DNA of 64,000 bases, from contig JAGVSM010004540.1 in the NCBI GenBank assembly GCA_022494885.1, positions 1-64,000 of the forward strand, in the 5' to 3' direction. The notes beneath the pieces were generated by a model. The model was not told where the DNA came from. It saw only the letters and a list, made by a program, of their open reading frames with translations, and searched no databases. Every line of letters starts with the position of its first letter. The first letter of the stretch is position 1. A program made the translations under genes and the position numbers. Source of the stretch: Micrasema longulum. Taxonomy: Eukaryota > Arthropoda > Insecta > Trichoptera > Brachycentridae. Shown piece by piece: positions 54,461-63,939 of the stretch.

Positions 54461-55019
54461 ATGATTATTATATTTTTAGTTAATTATGTGGATTTTCTTT
54501 TTTTAATTTTCAAATTATGCAATCTCATTATGTACATTCAAAAAAATATTGCTATGTTTAACGTATCTGTTAAAGACAGACGGAACGAGTATATGTAAAA
54601 AAGAAAACAAGAAAAGAGTTATATCTTGAACCACCCTTATAAAAGTCTTTATATTTACCGACAAAGAACCCGCCACTTTTTCTCTTTCATTCTTCGTACC
54701 AGTAATCTTTTAATTCAATTAATGTTCTAAGGACGTCCACAGGCGCCCAGTGGGCAGATCTCAACACGTCTGCGGGTCCCACGACAGATCATAATGGTGT
54801 CGTACTCCCAACACTCTTCGGAAAATGTTCAAACATGATATAAAATATCATAATTTATCAAAAGAGTATTTTGAGTTCGTCCAATTTTTATAGAGTCGGT
54901 GGTAATATTATTGATTATAATTTATTGTTACACTGTTAGTTCAAATATGCCTCAGAATTAGAATTTTAAAATTACTGCGCTTAAGATACGATATATTTAT
55001 ATAATCTTCCTAAGGTTGG
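54461..55019. other. Unassigned
   Basis: AT-rich. 54720-54830 is GC-richer (CCACAGGCGCCCAGTGGGC) but unrecognised. TTTTGAGTTCGTCCAATTTT at 54869 is an isolated R terminus. Confidence 0.45.
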
Positions 55020-55495
55020 TAGACTAAAACCTGAACAAATAAAAATAATTTGTTGCAACATAGAGGAAAAACATTTTTAAGAATATATGGGAGTCATTTA
55101 CAGGGTTTATGACCTGTCATTGGCTGGTTTCAAGTGGCTAATTTACACACTGTGTAACATTCGCCATTCTGCCTATGTTTAAACATTCACACTTCCTTAA
55201 CTCTTCCATCTGTTGACTTCTGTGAAGTAAAAAAGTTGAAACCTTTATCATGCGTGTGAGATTCATCCGGCTGAACCAATTCACCTACTAGGCAACGCCT
55301 GAAAACAATTTTCCAATTTTTCATACTTCTTCTTTTACCAGGTAGTTAATTCAACAATGTTTTGAGTATGTCCAAATGCTTGCAGACTGGCTGGATTTTT
55401 CGTCGTGCTGCAGCAAATTTAAATATGAACAACTCCCTAGGGAGAAAATCCAGCTAGTCTGCAAGCATTTCGACATACTCAAAACATTGTTGAAA
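55020..55495 (-). repeat. R repeat, subfamily I, full unit with both termini
   Basis: Core in minus orientation (CCTACTAGGCAACGCCTG at 55283), then the terminal module CAACAATGTTTTGAGTATGT (55352) followed by its inverse ACATACTCAAAACATTGTTG (55471-55490), forming a 140-bp hairpin. The clearest view of the family's inverted ends. Confidence 0.85.
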
Positions 55496-55559
55496 TAAAA
55501 ATTAAATTAAAAGTTCTGTTTCTAGGCGTAAGAAGAACAAAGCTTTGCGTGTGAAATAG

Positions 55560-55775
55560 AATTCTAAGCCTCTTAGTGCAGTGGTTGGTCAGTCACGATT
55601 TATTCTTGAAGTGTCGGGTATAATTCCTGGCAGAGTCGACGTGAAATATTCGTTTTAGAAGTGGGTTAACAGTGTTAACACTGCAATATTTCAACACAAT
55701 ACCTGTAATTTAGTTTCCTATGCACCACGGGTGCGAGTAGGCGTATTATTATGGTGAATTAGCCCGCAATAAGAA
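55560..55775 (+). mobile_element. SINE-1, diverged copy
   Basis: TTAGTGCAGTGGTTGGTCAG (A-box like), GACGTGAAATATTCGTTTTA, and TATGCACCACGGGTGCGAGT near the tail. B box decayed. Confidence 0.5.
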
Positions 55776-55995
55776 TTAGCATTAGTGATGAAATCAAACG
55801 AAGCCCCCGCGGCGTTTAAGTATGTTTTTTTAACTTTTCAACCCCATGGAATCATCCCTAATCAGAGGCATATTGTGCCGGCTTAACCCCCGTGAATAAT
55901 CCATGGGTGGGGTCTATTTCACCCCTCCCACGGGGAATTATCGACCAATGGGGTGCCTACAACCCTTGGAAATGGAAAGTTTATGTGGTTGGTGG
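55776..55995. other. Repeat-free island in Dll intron 1
   Basis: GC-balanced, no second copy in the window, no open frame. Contains short palindromic or repeated words (CCCCATGG, CCATGGGTGG, CCCACGGGG). Candidate conserved non-coding DNA; function unknown. Confidence 0.35.
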
Positions 55996-56165
55996 CACGC
56001 GACATGACAATGTAAAAATAATCATTTAAATTTATGGCTATAACACATTATAATTTTATATTACATTAATTTTAACGAATATAAACACAAAAAAATATTT
56101 AGAGTTTGTCGACATATTTATGTACGTCCATAAAAATATAATTCTCACATAGAATCACAATGACA
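55996..56165. other. Unassigned AT-rich
   Basis: Includes a short R terminus (TTTAGAGTTTGTCGACATAT at 56098). Confidence 0.5.
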
Positions 56166-56169
56166 TCAC

Positions 56170-56512
56170 AGACAATGTAGATCTGAATTTATTGCGAAAG
56201 ACAGGGAAAACATTTTTGAGATGGGAATATGGAAGTCTAGGCGTTTACAGGGCTTATGACCTGTCGTTGGCTGGTTTAAATGGCCACTTTATGATGACGT
56301 GGTAAAGGTTTCAGCTCTTTTACTTCACTCAAGTCAACAGATGGAAGAGTTTAGAAAGCGTGGATGATTATGCAATGGCAAAATGGTGAATGTTACACGA
56401 TGTGAAAAGCGGCCACTTAAACTGGCCAAGGACAGGTCGCACGCTCTGTAGATGCCTAGACTTCTGTATTATCTTCTTTAAAATGTTCTTCATATTGTTG
56501 TAATATGTTAAT
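56170..56512. repeat. R repeat, subfamily I, internally deleted fold-back
   Basis: GGGCTTATGACCTGTCGTTG in one orientation, then GTTTCAGCTCTTTTACTTCA and AATGTTACACGATGTG in the other. Confidence 0.75.
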
Positions 56513-56640
56513 GCTCCACAAATGTATGGTTTATGCTATGTTTTTCTTCTCTTGTTGTGCGTTTTGCAATATAAATTAGTATTAGTAGTGTTTAAAACTG
56601 TTTGAACATGTTGTTAATTATCTCTATTTATTTTTTAAAA
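56513..56640 (+). mobile_element. LINE family Y, 3' UTR fragment
   Basis: GCTCCACAAATGTATGGTTT and TGTTTAAAACTGTTTGAACA, as in 21305-21425. Confidence 0.65.
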
Positions 56641-57745
56641 TTGTTTTTTTTTTATATATATATTTGGACTCCTGTATTTAGTAGCCTTACGTGTCATGTA
56701 CAAGGCTAAAGAACTCGGAAAAATCGTTTTTGTTTGTCTTGGAAATGGGATGTTCGATCACTGATTTTGGTTTATTACCTTTATGAGTCCAATCACCATT
56801 GTTGCAAAGTCCAAGAACAATAGCGCGTGATGTTTACATTTAACTCCAGTGTGGATATCTGTCGAAGATATTTATTTATTTATTTATTATATACATACGG
56901 CCTAAGCCAATTACAACAGTTACATGAAGAAACATAAATGCAAGAAACTGAACAAAAAGAACATAAAACTATTTAGCAAAGACAAACAAAGGCAAAACAA
57001 TATTAGAAGACAATATATTTAAAAAAACGAAATATCAAAAACTTTGAGCTAAACCATACCAATCCAACTTCATCCCACACTGTTTAGTCGCGAAGAGATC
57101 TACGAAAAGCCGGAAGATCTGTCCCAAAAAATTCCAAGTCGTGTGATGAATTGACTAATCTACACATTCTGGACATTGGGGCATAAAACCAAAGTTGCTC
57201 TTAGAAGATTTTATAAATAGCAGATTTTGACTTCTGGTGACACGGTTGGGAACATGAAAAGAAATTGATCGCAACAGAGATGGGACATCACTTAAAGCAT
57301 TAAGTATTTTGAAAATGCATATAAGGTCCATCTCAGTTCTACGTCTCTCAATGAAGACAGATTAAGAGGTTGCTCTATTTCAAAATAGGAATAATTACCC
57401 CTTTGTAATCCGAGCAACCATGCCACTTTTCTTAGAAAACGGTGTTGGACAGACTCGATACGGTCAATATGAGTCCTGTAGAATGGAGACCAAATGGGAG
57501 AAGCGTATTCTAGATGGGGTCGAACTAGTGAGCAATAAAGAGTTTTGATGGTATTAATATTTTTGAAGTCCGCCGTCACTCTATTGATAAAACCGAGAAG
57601 TTTGAGTGATTTGTTTATTTATTCCATCTTTCCTGCATTCTGCTTCAGGATTATGGCGTTGTAAACTGAAAAATTGGCACCGAAATAACAGATGTTCGAT
57701 ACTCTGTGAAGAAATATCATCGCATGGACAATAGTCATCATTCCT
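56641..57745 (-). mobile_element. LINE family K, split by a family J2 LINE
   Basis: Right part of family K at 57622-57745 (CATCTTTCCTGCATTCTGCT, CATCGCATGGACAATAGTCA) and left part at 56641-56871 (GGACTCCTGTATTTAGTAGC to GATATCTGTCGAAGATA). The uninterrupted copies at 52010-52365 and 61205-61545 show the join. Confidence 0.8.
56872..57621 (-). mobile_element. LINE family J2, RT C-terminal part and 3' end, nested
   Basis: Minus frame 57579-57292: TADFKNINTIKTLYCSLVRP, HLEYASPIWSPFYRTHIDRI, QHRFLRKVAWLLGLQRGNYS, then a shift and LNALSDVPSLL, VPNRVTRSQNLLF, HDLEFFGTDLPAFRRSLRD-type end. Tail at the left (TTTATTTATTTATTATATAC, CGGCCTAAGCC). Confidence 0.85.
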
Positions 57746-57940
57746 TCATTTCATTTTCATTTTTTTTGCACCACAACAGGCCAGGAGGCCCAATTGCAGT
57801 GGTGAATTACATTACAGAACAACCAGGCTTGAGAAAAATCACATTTTTTTATTTTTTGTGTTCTCACCGGGAATCGAACCCGGAACCTTCCGTGCGTGAG
57901 TCAAGCGTCTTGACCACTACACCACGGAGGCCGCATGGGT
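57746..57940 (-). mobile_element. tRNA-derived SINE-2
   Basis: Minus strand head GGCCTCCGTGGTGTAGTGGT with A box (57924-57914) and B box GGTTCGATTC (57880-57871), correctly spaced; then a body (TTGGGCCTCCTGGCCTG) and an A/TGAAA-type tail at 57746-57770. The head could be mistaken for a tRNA gene, but it lacks an acceptor-stem partner and has a SINE body. Confidence 0.8.
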
Positions 57941-57959
57941 AACTTCTTAGTATATTCTC

Positions 57960-58085
57960 ACATGTAAAAATATAAAAAAAGTATATTGTTAAGTGTCCTC
58001 GGCACGGGTCCCAGTGAGGTCACAATATTTTTATTATTAATCATAGTTTCTAATGGAAAAAAAATATGAACAAATAAATAAACTT
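57960..58085 (+). mobile_element. LINE family Y, 3' UTR
   Basis: GTTAAGTGTCCTCGGCACGG, CCCAGTGAGGTCACAATATT, ending AAATAAATAAAC. Confidence 0.75.
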
Positions 58086-58440
58086 CGGTTTTGGCTGAAA
58101 ATCTTATTTCGTTCGGTTACTACAAAATATTATTAGTGAAAACTTGGTCATTTAACTTAATTGCCGTTCATTGATTAATTGGTGGTCGAGAGGTTAAGGT
58201 GGATCACTGTCCGCGCAATGCGTAAGGGTACTGGTCTAAGCTAGTTGCGTATCCAATTTATAACGTGTCAAATAATTAGACAATTAATTATAGCGAATTA
58301 AAATTACATCTGATGTCTGTGGGAATCGGCTTATTGCTTAAAATATTCTTTATTGGTCTGACAAGTCTGTTCCTCCAGCGATGATACAAGAATAAAAGTT
58401 CGCTTAATTCTGTCGAAATGAGATCTTTTAGGCGAATATT
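58086..58440. promoter_or_regulatory. Repeat-poor stretch of Dll intron 1 with clustered ATTA cores
   Basis: TTGATTAATTGG (58173-58184), AATAATTAGACAATTAATTA (58271-58290) and GAATTAAAATTA follow closely: several ATTA/TAAT homeodomain-type cores within about 120 bp. No repeat except a possible decayed tRNA-Ser-like head (GGTCGAGAGGTTAAGG, 58187-58202). In AT-rich DNA such clusters arise by chance, so this is only a candidate. Confidence 0.25.
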
Positions 58441-58622
58441 TGGCCGATTTATATAGCGCCGTTTTTGTGAAAAATAATTTCAAGGGCGCTTTACAATTGT
58501 GTATTTAAACTTACATTCTAACAAAGCTACATATTATTTTTAATTCCTCTTTCTTTGCTAACTCATATAGTGTCTATGCCGCTCGACTGTGGAATCATCT
58601 CCCATCCATCATCAAAAATGTT
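58441..58622. repeat. L2-like tail fragment, then LINE family W-like fragment
   Basis: 58448-58495: ATTTATATAGCGCC and AAGGGCGCTTTACAA (L2-like, minus). 58560-58620 plus frame: SYSVYAARLWNHLPSIIKN, a W-type ORF segment. Confidence 0.65.
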
Positions 58623-58752
58623 TTTTTATTTTTTTTTTATTTATTTACAATTTTAAAAAACCCGTTAGGGTTACATTAGAAATTTAATATTGTCTAGTCA
58701 TTTTATGTCTCGTCTAGTCTAGTTAGTTCAGTCATAATGTGCTTTTTCAGAT
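58623..58752 (-). mobile_element. LINE family Q, 3' end
   Basis: CCCGTTAGGGTTACATTAGA and ATTTTATGTCTCGTCTAGTC, as at 37880-37970. Ends at TTTTCAGATTGAA, where an RTE frame begins on the other strand. Confidence 0.75.
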
Positions 58753-58936
58753 TGAAAAGTGTAAGAATCGGAGCAAACATGGGTGATTTAACTGTCAGTC
58801 GTCTTCTGTATGCTGATGATGCCGTGCTTCTTGCTAACAACAAAGAGGAACTGCAATTCTTGGCAACAAAGGTCTACGATGTATGCGAGGGAAGTGATTG
58901 GCTGATGAATGTCGATAAATCCAATATGATGGTTTT
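58753..58936 (+). pseudogene. RTE-like LINE family a, RT active-site segment
   Basis: Plus frame: SVRIGANMGDLTVSRLLYAD, with YADD at 58809-58820, then AVLLANNKEELQFLATKVYD, DWLMNVDKSNMMVFERS. The same segment as 16346-16582 in the longest copy. Cut by element X at 58937. Confidence 0.8.
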
Positions 58937-60125
58937 TGAGCGATCATAATGAACAATAATGAACCTCAACAATGTTTAATTATGTCCAAATGCTTGCAGA
59001 CTGGCTGGATTTCCTCCCTAGGGAGTTGTTCATATTTAAATTTATTTCAACAGAGGAAAGAAAAACTGAGAAGGGAATATGGAAGTCTAGGCATTTACAG
59101 GGCTTATGACCTGTCATTGGCTGGTCTCTCCAATTTTTTTCCAATAGGTCATAAGTCCTGTATATGCCTAGACTTCCATATTCCCTTCTCAATTTTTTTT
59201 TTCCCTCTGTTGAAATAGATTTAAATATGAACAACTCCCTAGGGAGGAAATCCAGCCAGTCTGCAAGCATTTGGACATAATCAAACATTGTTGAATTACC
59301 ACCTGGTAAAAGAAGAAGTATAAAAATTGGAAAATTGTTTCCAGGCGTTGCCTAGTAGGTGATTTGGTTCAGCCGGATGAATCTTACCCACGTGATAAAG
59401 GTTTCAGCTCTTTCACTTCACAAAAGTCAACAGATGGAAGAGTTGAGGAAATGTGGATGTTCAAACATGGGCAGAATGGTGAATGTTACACAGTGTGTAA
59501 AGTGGCCACTTAAACCAGCCAATGACAGGTCATAAGCCCAGTAAATGCCTAGACTTCCATATTCCCTTCTCAAAATTTTTTTTTCCCTCTGTTGAAATAA
59601 ATTCAAATAATGAACCTGCTTAAGTAATCGCAGTCATAAGTCAACGCGTGTGTAATCTCTAAGTCAACGCTCTTGTCGGTTTGTTTTTTGTTTTCCTCGT
59701 AAATAAATACAGTTCATTGGCAAAAATCAGCGTTTATTATAAAAAATAATACAATTTATTGCATTTGCAAACTAGTAAGGAGTATCTAATACAAAAAAGT
59801 GAAAATTAAATTACAATTACTATGGCGATTGCTTTTGTTGACATTTGCCTTGCCAACTGCCGGCCAAATGCAATGAATAGCATGATAAATAATAAATACA
59901 CAAATAAAAATAGCAGTTTTAGAATATTTTCCATGTTTCCACCGGTGGAATTCGAATATGTGATTGCGCAGCAGGATTAAACGTAAATATGACGTTTAAT
60001 GTTAGGTGTTCACGGATGTTGCATTGTGATCGCGAATACGATAAACAACCATGGTGAGAAATTGTTATCACGTCGCTAATTAGCACGTCGAAAGTTATTT
60101 GTGATTGAGCTACTGAGAGTTATAG
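58937..60125 (+). mobile_element. Element X, split by an R copy
   Basis: Left remnant GAGCGATCATAATGAAC... (58939-58966), resumption at AATAATGAACCTGCTTAAGT (59606) to the right terminus GTGATTGAGCTACTGAGAG near 60118. Confidence 0.75.
58967..59605. repeat. R repeat, subfamily I, with 12-bp flanking duplication
   Basis: Starts CAACAATGTTTAATTATGTC, folds back (inverse at 59270-59290), then a core with CTAGTAGGTGA and an open frame (WKIVSRRCLVG, WMFKHGQNGECYTVC). Ends at GTTGAAATAAATTCA. AATAATGAACCT flanks it at 58955-58966 and 59606-59617. Confidence 0.85.
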
Positions 60126-60599
60126 TGATTTATAATCCATGATATCTCCGATGCATATGATCGATGTTAAGACGATGATCGAATCTATCCTCTTGTTTGC
60201 AAAGGCACCCAATTTACTAACCAAAAATGCACTCCTTGCCAACACGTGTCAGAACTCGAGTCAATGAACCAACATAACAAACAACTCAAAACAAATTATC
60301 CTATTGTGAGCCAATTGAATGCTCCTGTATAGAAGTTCAAACGTTCGATCCGGGGTTCCCCAAGGAATCAATTTAAACCCCCTACTTTATTATTCGCACT
60401 TAATTAAGCATACCGCAGTGAATTTAATTGAGGCAGTTTGTGCACTTGTTGACCGATTTTTATTATAAACACAAATGTACATAAATTTATTTTTAAAAAA
60501 TCTATTATTTCGTGGCGATAATTGGCCAAACAGATGAAGTGGTGTGGTATAGCAAAATATTTGATGGTATCCATCGGCTCCTAATTTATGGAAAATGCC
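60126..60599. other. Unassigned
   Basis: GC-intermediate; no frame or repeat recognised. 60330-60385 (GTTCAAACGTTCGATCCGGG) has a B-box-like word without an A box. Confidence 0.4.
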
Positions 60600-61125
60600 T
60601 GATCAAAAGAATAATTCCTTTAATATTTGAATAAAACCACTTACTGGCTTTCCTATGTCTACCGGTTTCGAGACGTCCGTCTCTTCGTCAGGACACCAAT
60701 TAAACCAACATGCAAAACTCACTGTACATCTTCGATGTTGCATAAACACACAAAACCAAAACGACATGTATTTTAATAAGCACAAGCACTGATTAGGTCA
60801 AACATGCACTGATTAAATAATCAAAATATTTCGTGTTGTGGGAGAAATAATTGAAAACAAAGTGAGGGAATGAAGGGAGGGGCGTGAGTTCAATAAGTTT
60901 AGGGTGACTATTAAAACGGAATATCGTATGACGGGCTATATTGAAAGGTTGTTTAGTTATCGATCAGAGGAACATTATTTTTAAAGCTTTCCTAATATAA
61001 AATATTTCCATTTATTATTTGTATGTAAGATCTTAACTCCTGTATACTCATTAAAGAAATGATTAAAATTGATTAGGTGATTTGCGAATTCGAAGGAATT
61101 GCTATTGTGAAGGCACCCCATATGT
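60600..61125 (-). mobile_element. Penelope-like element fragment (C-terminus and 3' region)
   Basis: Minus-strand frames left of 61125 give degenerate peptide stretches ending in a repeated-looking Pro/Ser/Leu-rich tail (SLHSLTLFSIISPTTRN is visible), followed by the hammerhead-like motif at 60655-60696 and the phrase GAAACCGGT. This combination is typical of the 3' side of Penelope-like elements. A poly-T run near 61128 marks the right junction. No GIY-YIG or RT motif is preserved here, so the class call is tentative. Confidence 0.4.
60655..60696 (-). ncRNA. Hammerhead-ribozyme-like motif in a Penelope-like fragment
   Basis: Read on the minus strand: stem I 5' half at 60696-60692; CUGACGA core (CUGANGA type) at 60691-60685; one extra A; a 6-bp stem II (GAGACG at 60683-60678 with CGUCUC at 60675-60670, loop GA); GAA at 60669-60667; a 3-bp ACC/GGU stem III with no loop (60666-60661); then A at 60660, giving a GUA cleavage triplet; then GACAU (60659-60655), which pairs with GUGUC of stem I. 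Only the extra base between core and stem II departs from the canonical fold. Very weak stem III is known for hammerheads of retroelements, which can act as dimers. Activity is not shown. Confidence 0.55.
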
Positions 61126-61204
61126 TTTTTTTTTTTTTACAACAAAATCCAATTTTAAAGGGCACTGGATTGACGGGCAAACTAAAGGGCACTGTTTAAA
61201 TTAA
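61126..61204. other. Unassigned
   Basis: Poly-T run and short duplicated phrase AAAGGGCACTG (61157 and 61184). Confidence 0.5.
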
Positions 61205-61550
61205 GGAATGATGACTATTGTCCATGCGATGATATTTCTTCACAGAGTATCGAACATCTGTTATTTCAGTGCCAATTTTTCAGTTTGCAACGCCATAATC
61301 TTGAAGCAGAATGCAGGAAAGATGGAATATCCTTAACAGATATCCACACTGTAGTTAAAAGTAGTTATCACGCGCCATTGTTCTTGAACTTTGCAACAAT
61401 ATTGATTGGACTCATAAAGGTAATAAACCAAAATCAGTGATCGAACATCCCATTTCCACGACAAACAAAAACGATTTTTTCAGAGTACCTTAGCCTTGTA
61501 CATGACACGTAAGGCTACTAAATACAGGGGTCCAAATGTATATAAAAAAA
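61205..61550 (+). mobile_element. LINE family K, C-terminus and 3' end
   Basis: Plus-strand counterpart of 52010-52365: DDYCPCDDISSQSIEHLLFQ, CQFFSLQRHNLEAECRKDGI, SLTDIHTVVKSSYHAPLFLN, VINQNQ, stop, 3' UTR and A-rich tail at 61540-61550. Confidence 0.8.
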
Positions 61551-61665
61551 AACTGGATTGACGTGGGAAGAGGCCAAAATGCATGCTGGCGATGGGTCTC
61601 CTGGAGGTAACCGGTGATGTCCACATGCTCCACTTAGGAGCGGACGTGGAAAAGAAGAAGAAGAT
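61551..61665 (+). pseudogene. RTE-type LINE C-terminal fragment
   Basis: ACTGGATTGACGTGGGAAGA, GGGTCTCCTGGAGGTAACCG, TCCACATGCTCCACTTAGGA; the second half matches 32300-32380. Confidence 0.6.
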
Positions 61666-62140
61666 ATTGACTTCATTTTTTAAACATAATAATGTTTTAT
61701 TTTATTTAAAGAGTATTTGGAAAAGAAGGCTATTATGAGAAAAGTTACTATGAAGTGTTGCCATCTGTTTCAAAAAGCCATTTCACTGCCTACTTTTCCT
61801 TAAAACATTTGAGTTAAAACAGAAGAAAGATTAATAATAGCTTAATAGTATTCACAGTAAATGTACCCATGTATGTATTTGCATAATATGTAGATTGTTT
61901 CATAGACCATAGAGAATTAACAGGTTTCATTAATTGTAATACACCAGAAAGCAATCATCGATTGGATATACCGAAAAGTAATAAATTATGTTTTTATCTC
62001 GCTTAAGAAACATTAAAAATCAGTTTTATTTTTTTCCTTAAATCAGAAAAAATTAAGAAACATTTAAATGAGAAAGTACGTTTGTCTGGTTGATCATTCT
62101 TCACGTCGCTACGCGCAGCCGATCACCGTATTTTTTGCTT
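61666..62140. other. Unassigned AT-rich
   Basis: Nothing recognised. Confidence 0.5.
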
Positions 62141-62385
62141 AAGCTAGGGTTTCCTAGGACAGCGGTGCCCGTATCTTAACGGCCGTAGTGAACGGTGATG
62201 CGGTGGACAGTCGTCGTAACGGTGACTAGAGAGTGGTTTCCTAGGAAAACGGTTTTTAAAACATTCATTAACTCCGTCTTCCTGGGAAACCACTCTCTAG
62301 TCACCGTTACGACGGCTGTCCACCGCGTCACCGTTCTTTACGGCCGTTAAAATACGGACACCGCTGTCCTAGGAAACCCTAGCTT
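62141..62385. mobile_element. Fold-back element with 105-bp arms
   Basis: Left arm starts AAGCTAGGGTTTCCTAGGAC; the right arm ends with its exact inverse at 62385. Arms pair over about 105 bp with about 8 mismatches, around a short AT-rich loop (about 62254-62278). GC-rich compared with the flanks; no coding. Single copy here. Class unknown; the layout is MITE-like. Confidence 0.8.
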
Positions 62386-62424
62386 TAGAGATGGCCGGAG
62401 TTGAAAACTGCAATACGCCACTTT

Positions 62425-62930
62425 TTATCCCGATAAAAAATATCGCTCCCTCGGGAATTTTCGAGGAAGGAAAATGGAAATATAGGCATTTACATTTACG
62501 CGACCTGTCGTTGCTTCAGCAGGATGAATCTCACCCACATAATAAAAGTTTGAGCTCTTTAACTTGACAAAAGTCGACGGATGGAATAGTTGAGGAAATG
62601 CGGATGTTTGAGCATGGGCAGAATGGTGATTGTTACACAATGTGTAAAAAGAGGCCGAAACGGGTTGTAGTCGCGTGGCTAGTGTTGCGGACTCACGGAT
62701 CAGATGTCCGAGGTTCGAAGCCCACTCTACCCGAACTTGATTTCCATTTTTTAATATTGAGTTATTTACAACTCGTTGAAAATGGCCAGCAAAATTAAAA
62801 TATTTGGGTAAATTATAAAAACGTTAATATTTTTTTTATTTTTTTTAATCAACCAATGACAGGTCACAAGGCCTGTAAACGCCTATACTTTCTTATTTCC
62901 TTCTCAAAAATGTTTTCCATATCTTTTGCA
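62425..62930 (+). repeat. R repeat, subfamily I, split by SINE-3
   Basis: GCATTTACATTTACGCGACC, CAGCAGGATGAATCTCACCC, AGAATGGTGATTGTTACACA; interrupted at about 62655-62850; resumes AACCAATGACAGGTCACAAG to TTTTGCAACCAATTTGC. Confidence 0.75.
62655..62845 (+). mobile_element. tRNA-derived SINE-3, nested in R
   Basis: Head GTAGTCGCGTGGCTAGTGTT with A box (62676-62684) and B box GGTTCGAAGCC (62712-62722), then a short body and T/A-rich end. Serine-type head by appearance. It interrupts the R copy at AAAGAGGCC. Confidence 0.7.
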
Positions 62931-63049
62931 ACCAATTTGCAATAAATATCGCTAAAAATTAATACGTACCCACGTCTAAGACAGTACTACCAATCTTAAG
63001 AAGATTATACCAAATATAGTAATTTATTTAGTACTAGGGAATTAATTAG
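62931..63049. other. Unassigned
   Basis: AT-rich spacer. Confidence 0.5.
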
Positions 63050-63910
63050 ATGTCAAGTTTGCAACAGAGAGAGAAAATATATTTGAGAAGGAATATGAAA
63101 GTCTAGGCATTTACAGGACTTATGACCTGTCCTTGGCTGGTTTAAATGGCCACTTACACGCTGTGTAACGTTCACCATTCTGTCCTATGTTTAAACATCT
63201 AGATTTGCTCAACTCTTTCTTCTGTTGACTTTTGTGAAGTAAAAGAGCTGAAACCTTTATCAAGGGGGTGAGATTCATCCGGCTGAACCAAATCACCTAC
63301 TAGGCAACGCCTGAAAACAATTTTCCAATTCTTATACTTCTTCTTTTACCAGGTAGTTAATTCAACAATGTTTTGAGTATGTCCAAATGGTTGCAGACTG
63401 GCTGGATATCCTGCCTAGGGAGTTATTCATATTAAAATTTGCAACAGAGAGAAAAAACATTTTCGAGAAGGGAATATGGTAGTCTAGGCATGTTCGGGGC
63501 CTACGACTTGTCATTGGCTGATAAGTGGCCACTTTACACACTGTGTTATCCAGCCAGTCTACAAACATTTGGACATACTCTAAACATTGTCGAAATAACT
63601 AACTGGTAAACGAAGACGTATAAAAATTAGAAAATCGTTTTCAGGCGTTGCCTAGTAGGTGAATTCGTTCAGCCGAAAGAATCTCATCCACGTGATAAAG
63701 GTTTCAGCTCTTTTACTTGACAAAGGCCAACTGATGGAAGAGTTGAGTAAATGTGGATGTTTAAACATAGGCAGTAAAGTGAATGTTCTATAGTGTGTAA
63801 AGTCGTCACTTGAACCAGCTAATGACAAATCATAAGCCCGGTAAATGACTAGACTCCCTTATTTCCTTCTCAAAAACGTTTTCCCTCTATTGCAACAAAT
63901 TAAGTTGTAA
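63050..63910. repeat. R repeats, subfamily I, about two units
   Basis: Minus core (CCTACTAGGCAACGCCTGAA at 63296), terminal module CAACAATGTTTTGAGTATGT (63364), a second partial minus unit, its inverse ACATACTCTAAACATTGTCG (63573), then a plus core with CCTAGTAGGTGAATTCG (63650) to TATTGCAACAAATTAAG. Confidence 0.8.
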
Positions 63911-63939
63911 ACATACCAAATATATATTTAATAAATATA

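Noticed and set aside
57867..57935. tRNA gene on the minus strand
   Set aside because: A and B boxes are good, but no matching 3' acceptor strand is visible and a SINE body and tail follow directly.
58955..58966. CRISPR-like direct repeats
   Set aside because: Only two copies 640 bp apart with a transposon between them; this is an insertion duplication in a eukaryotic genome.
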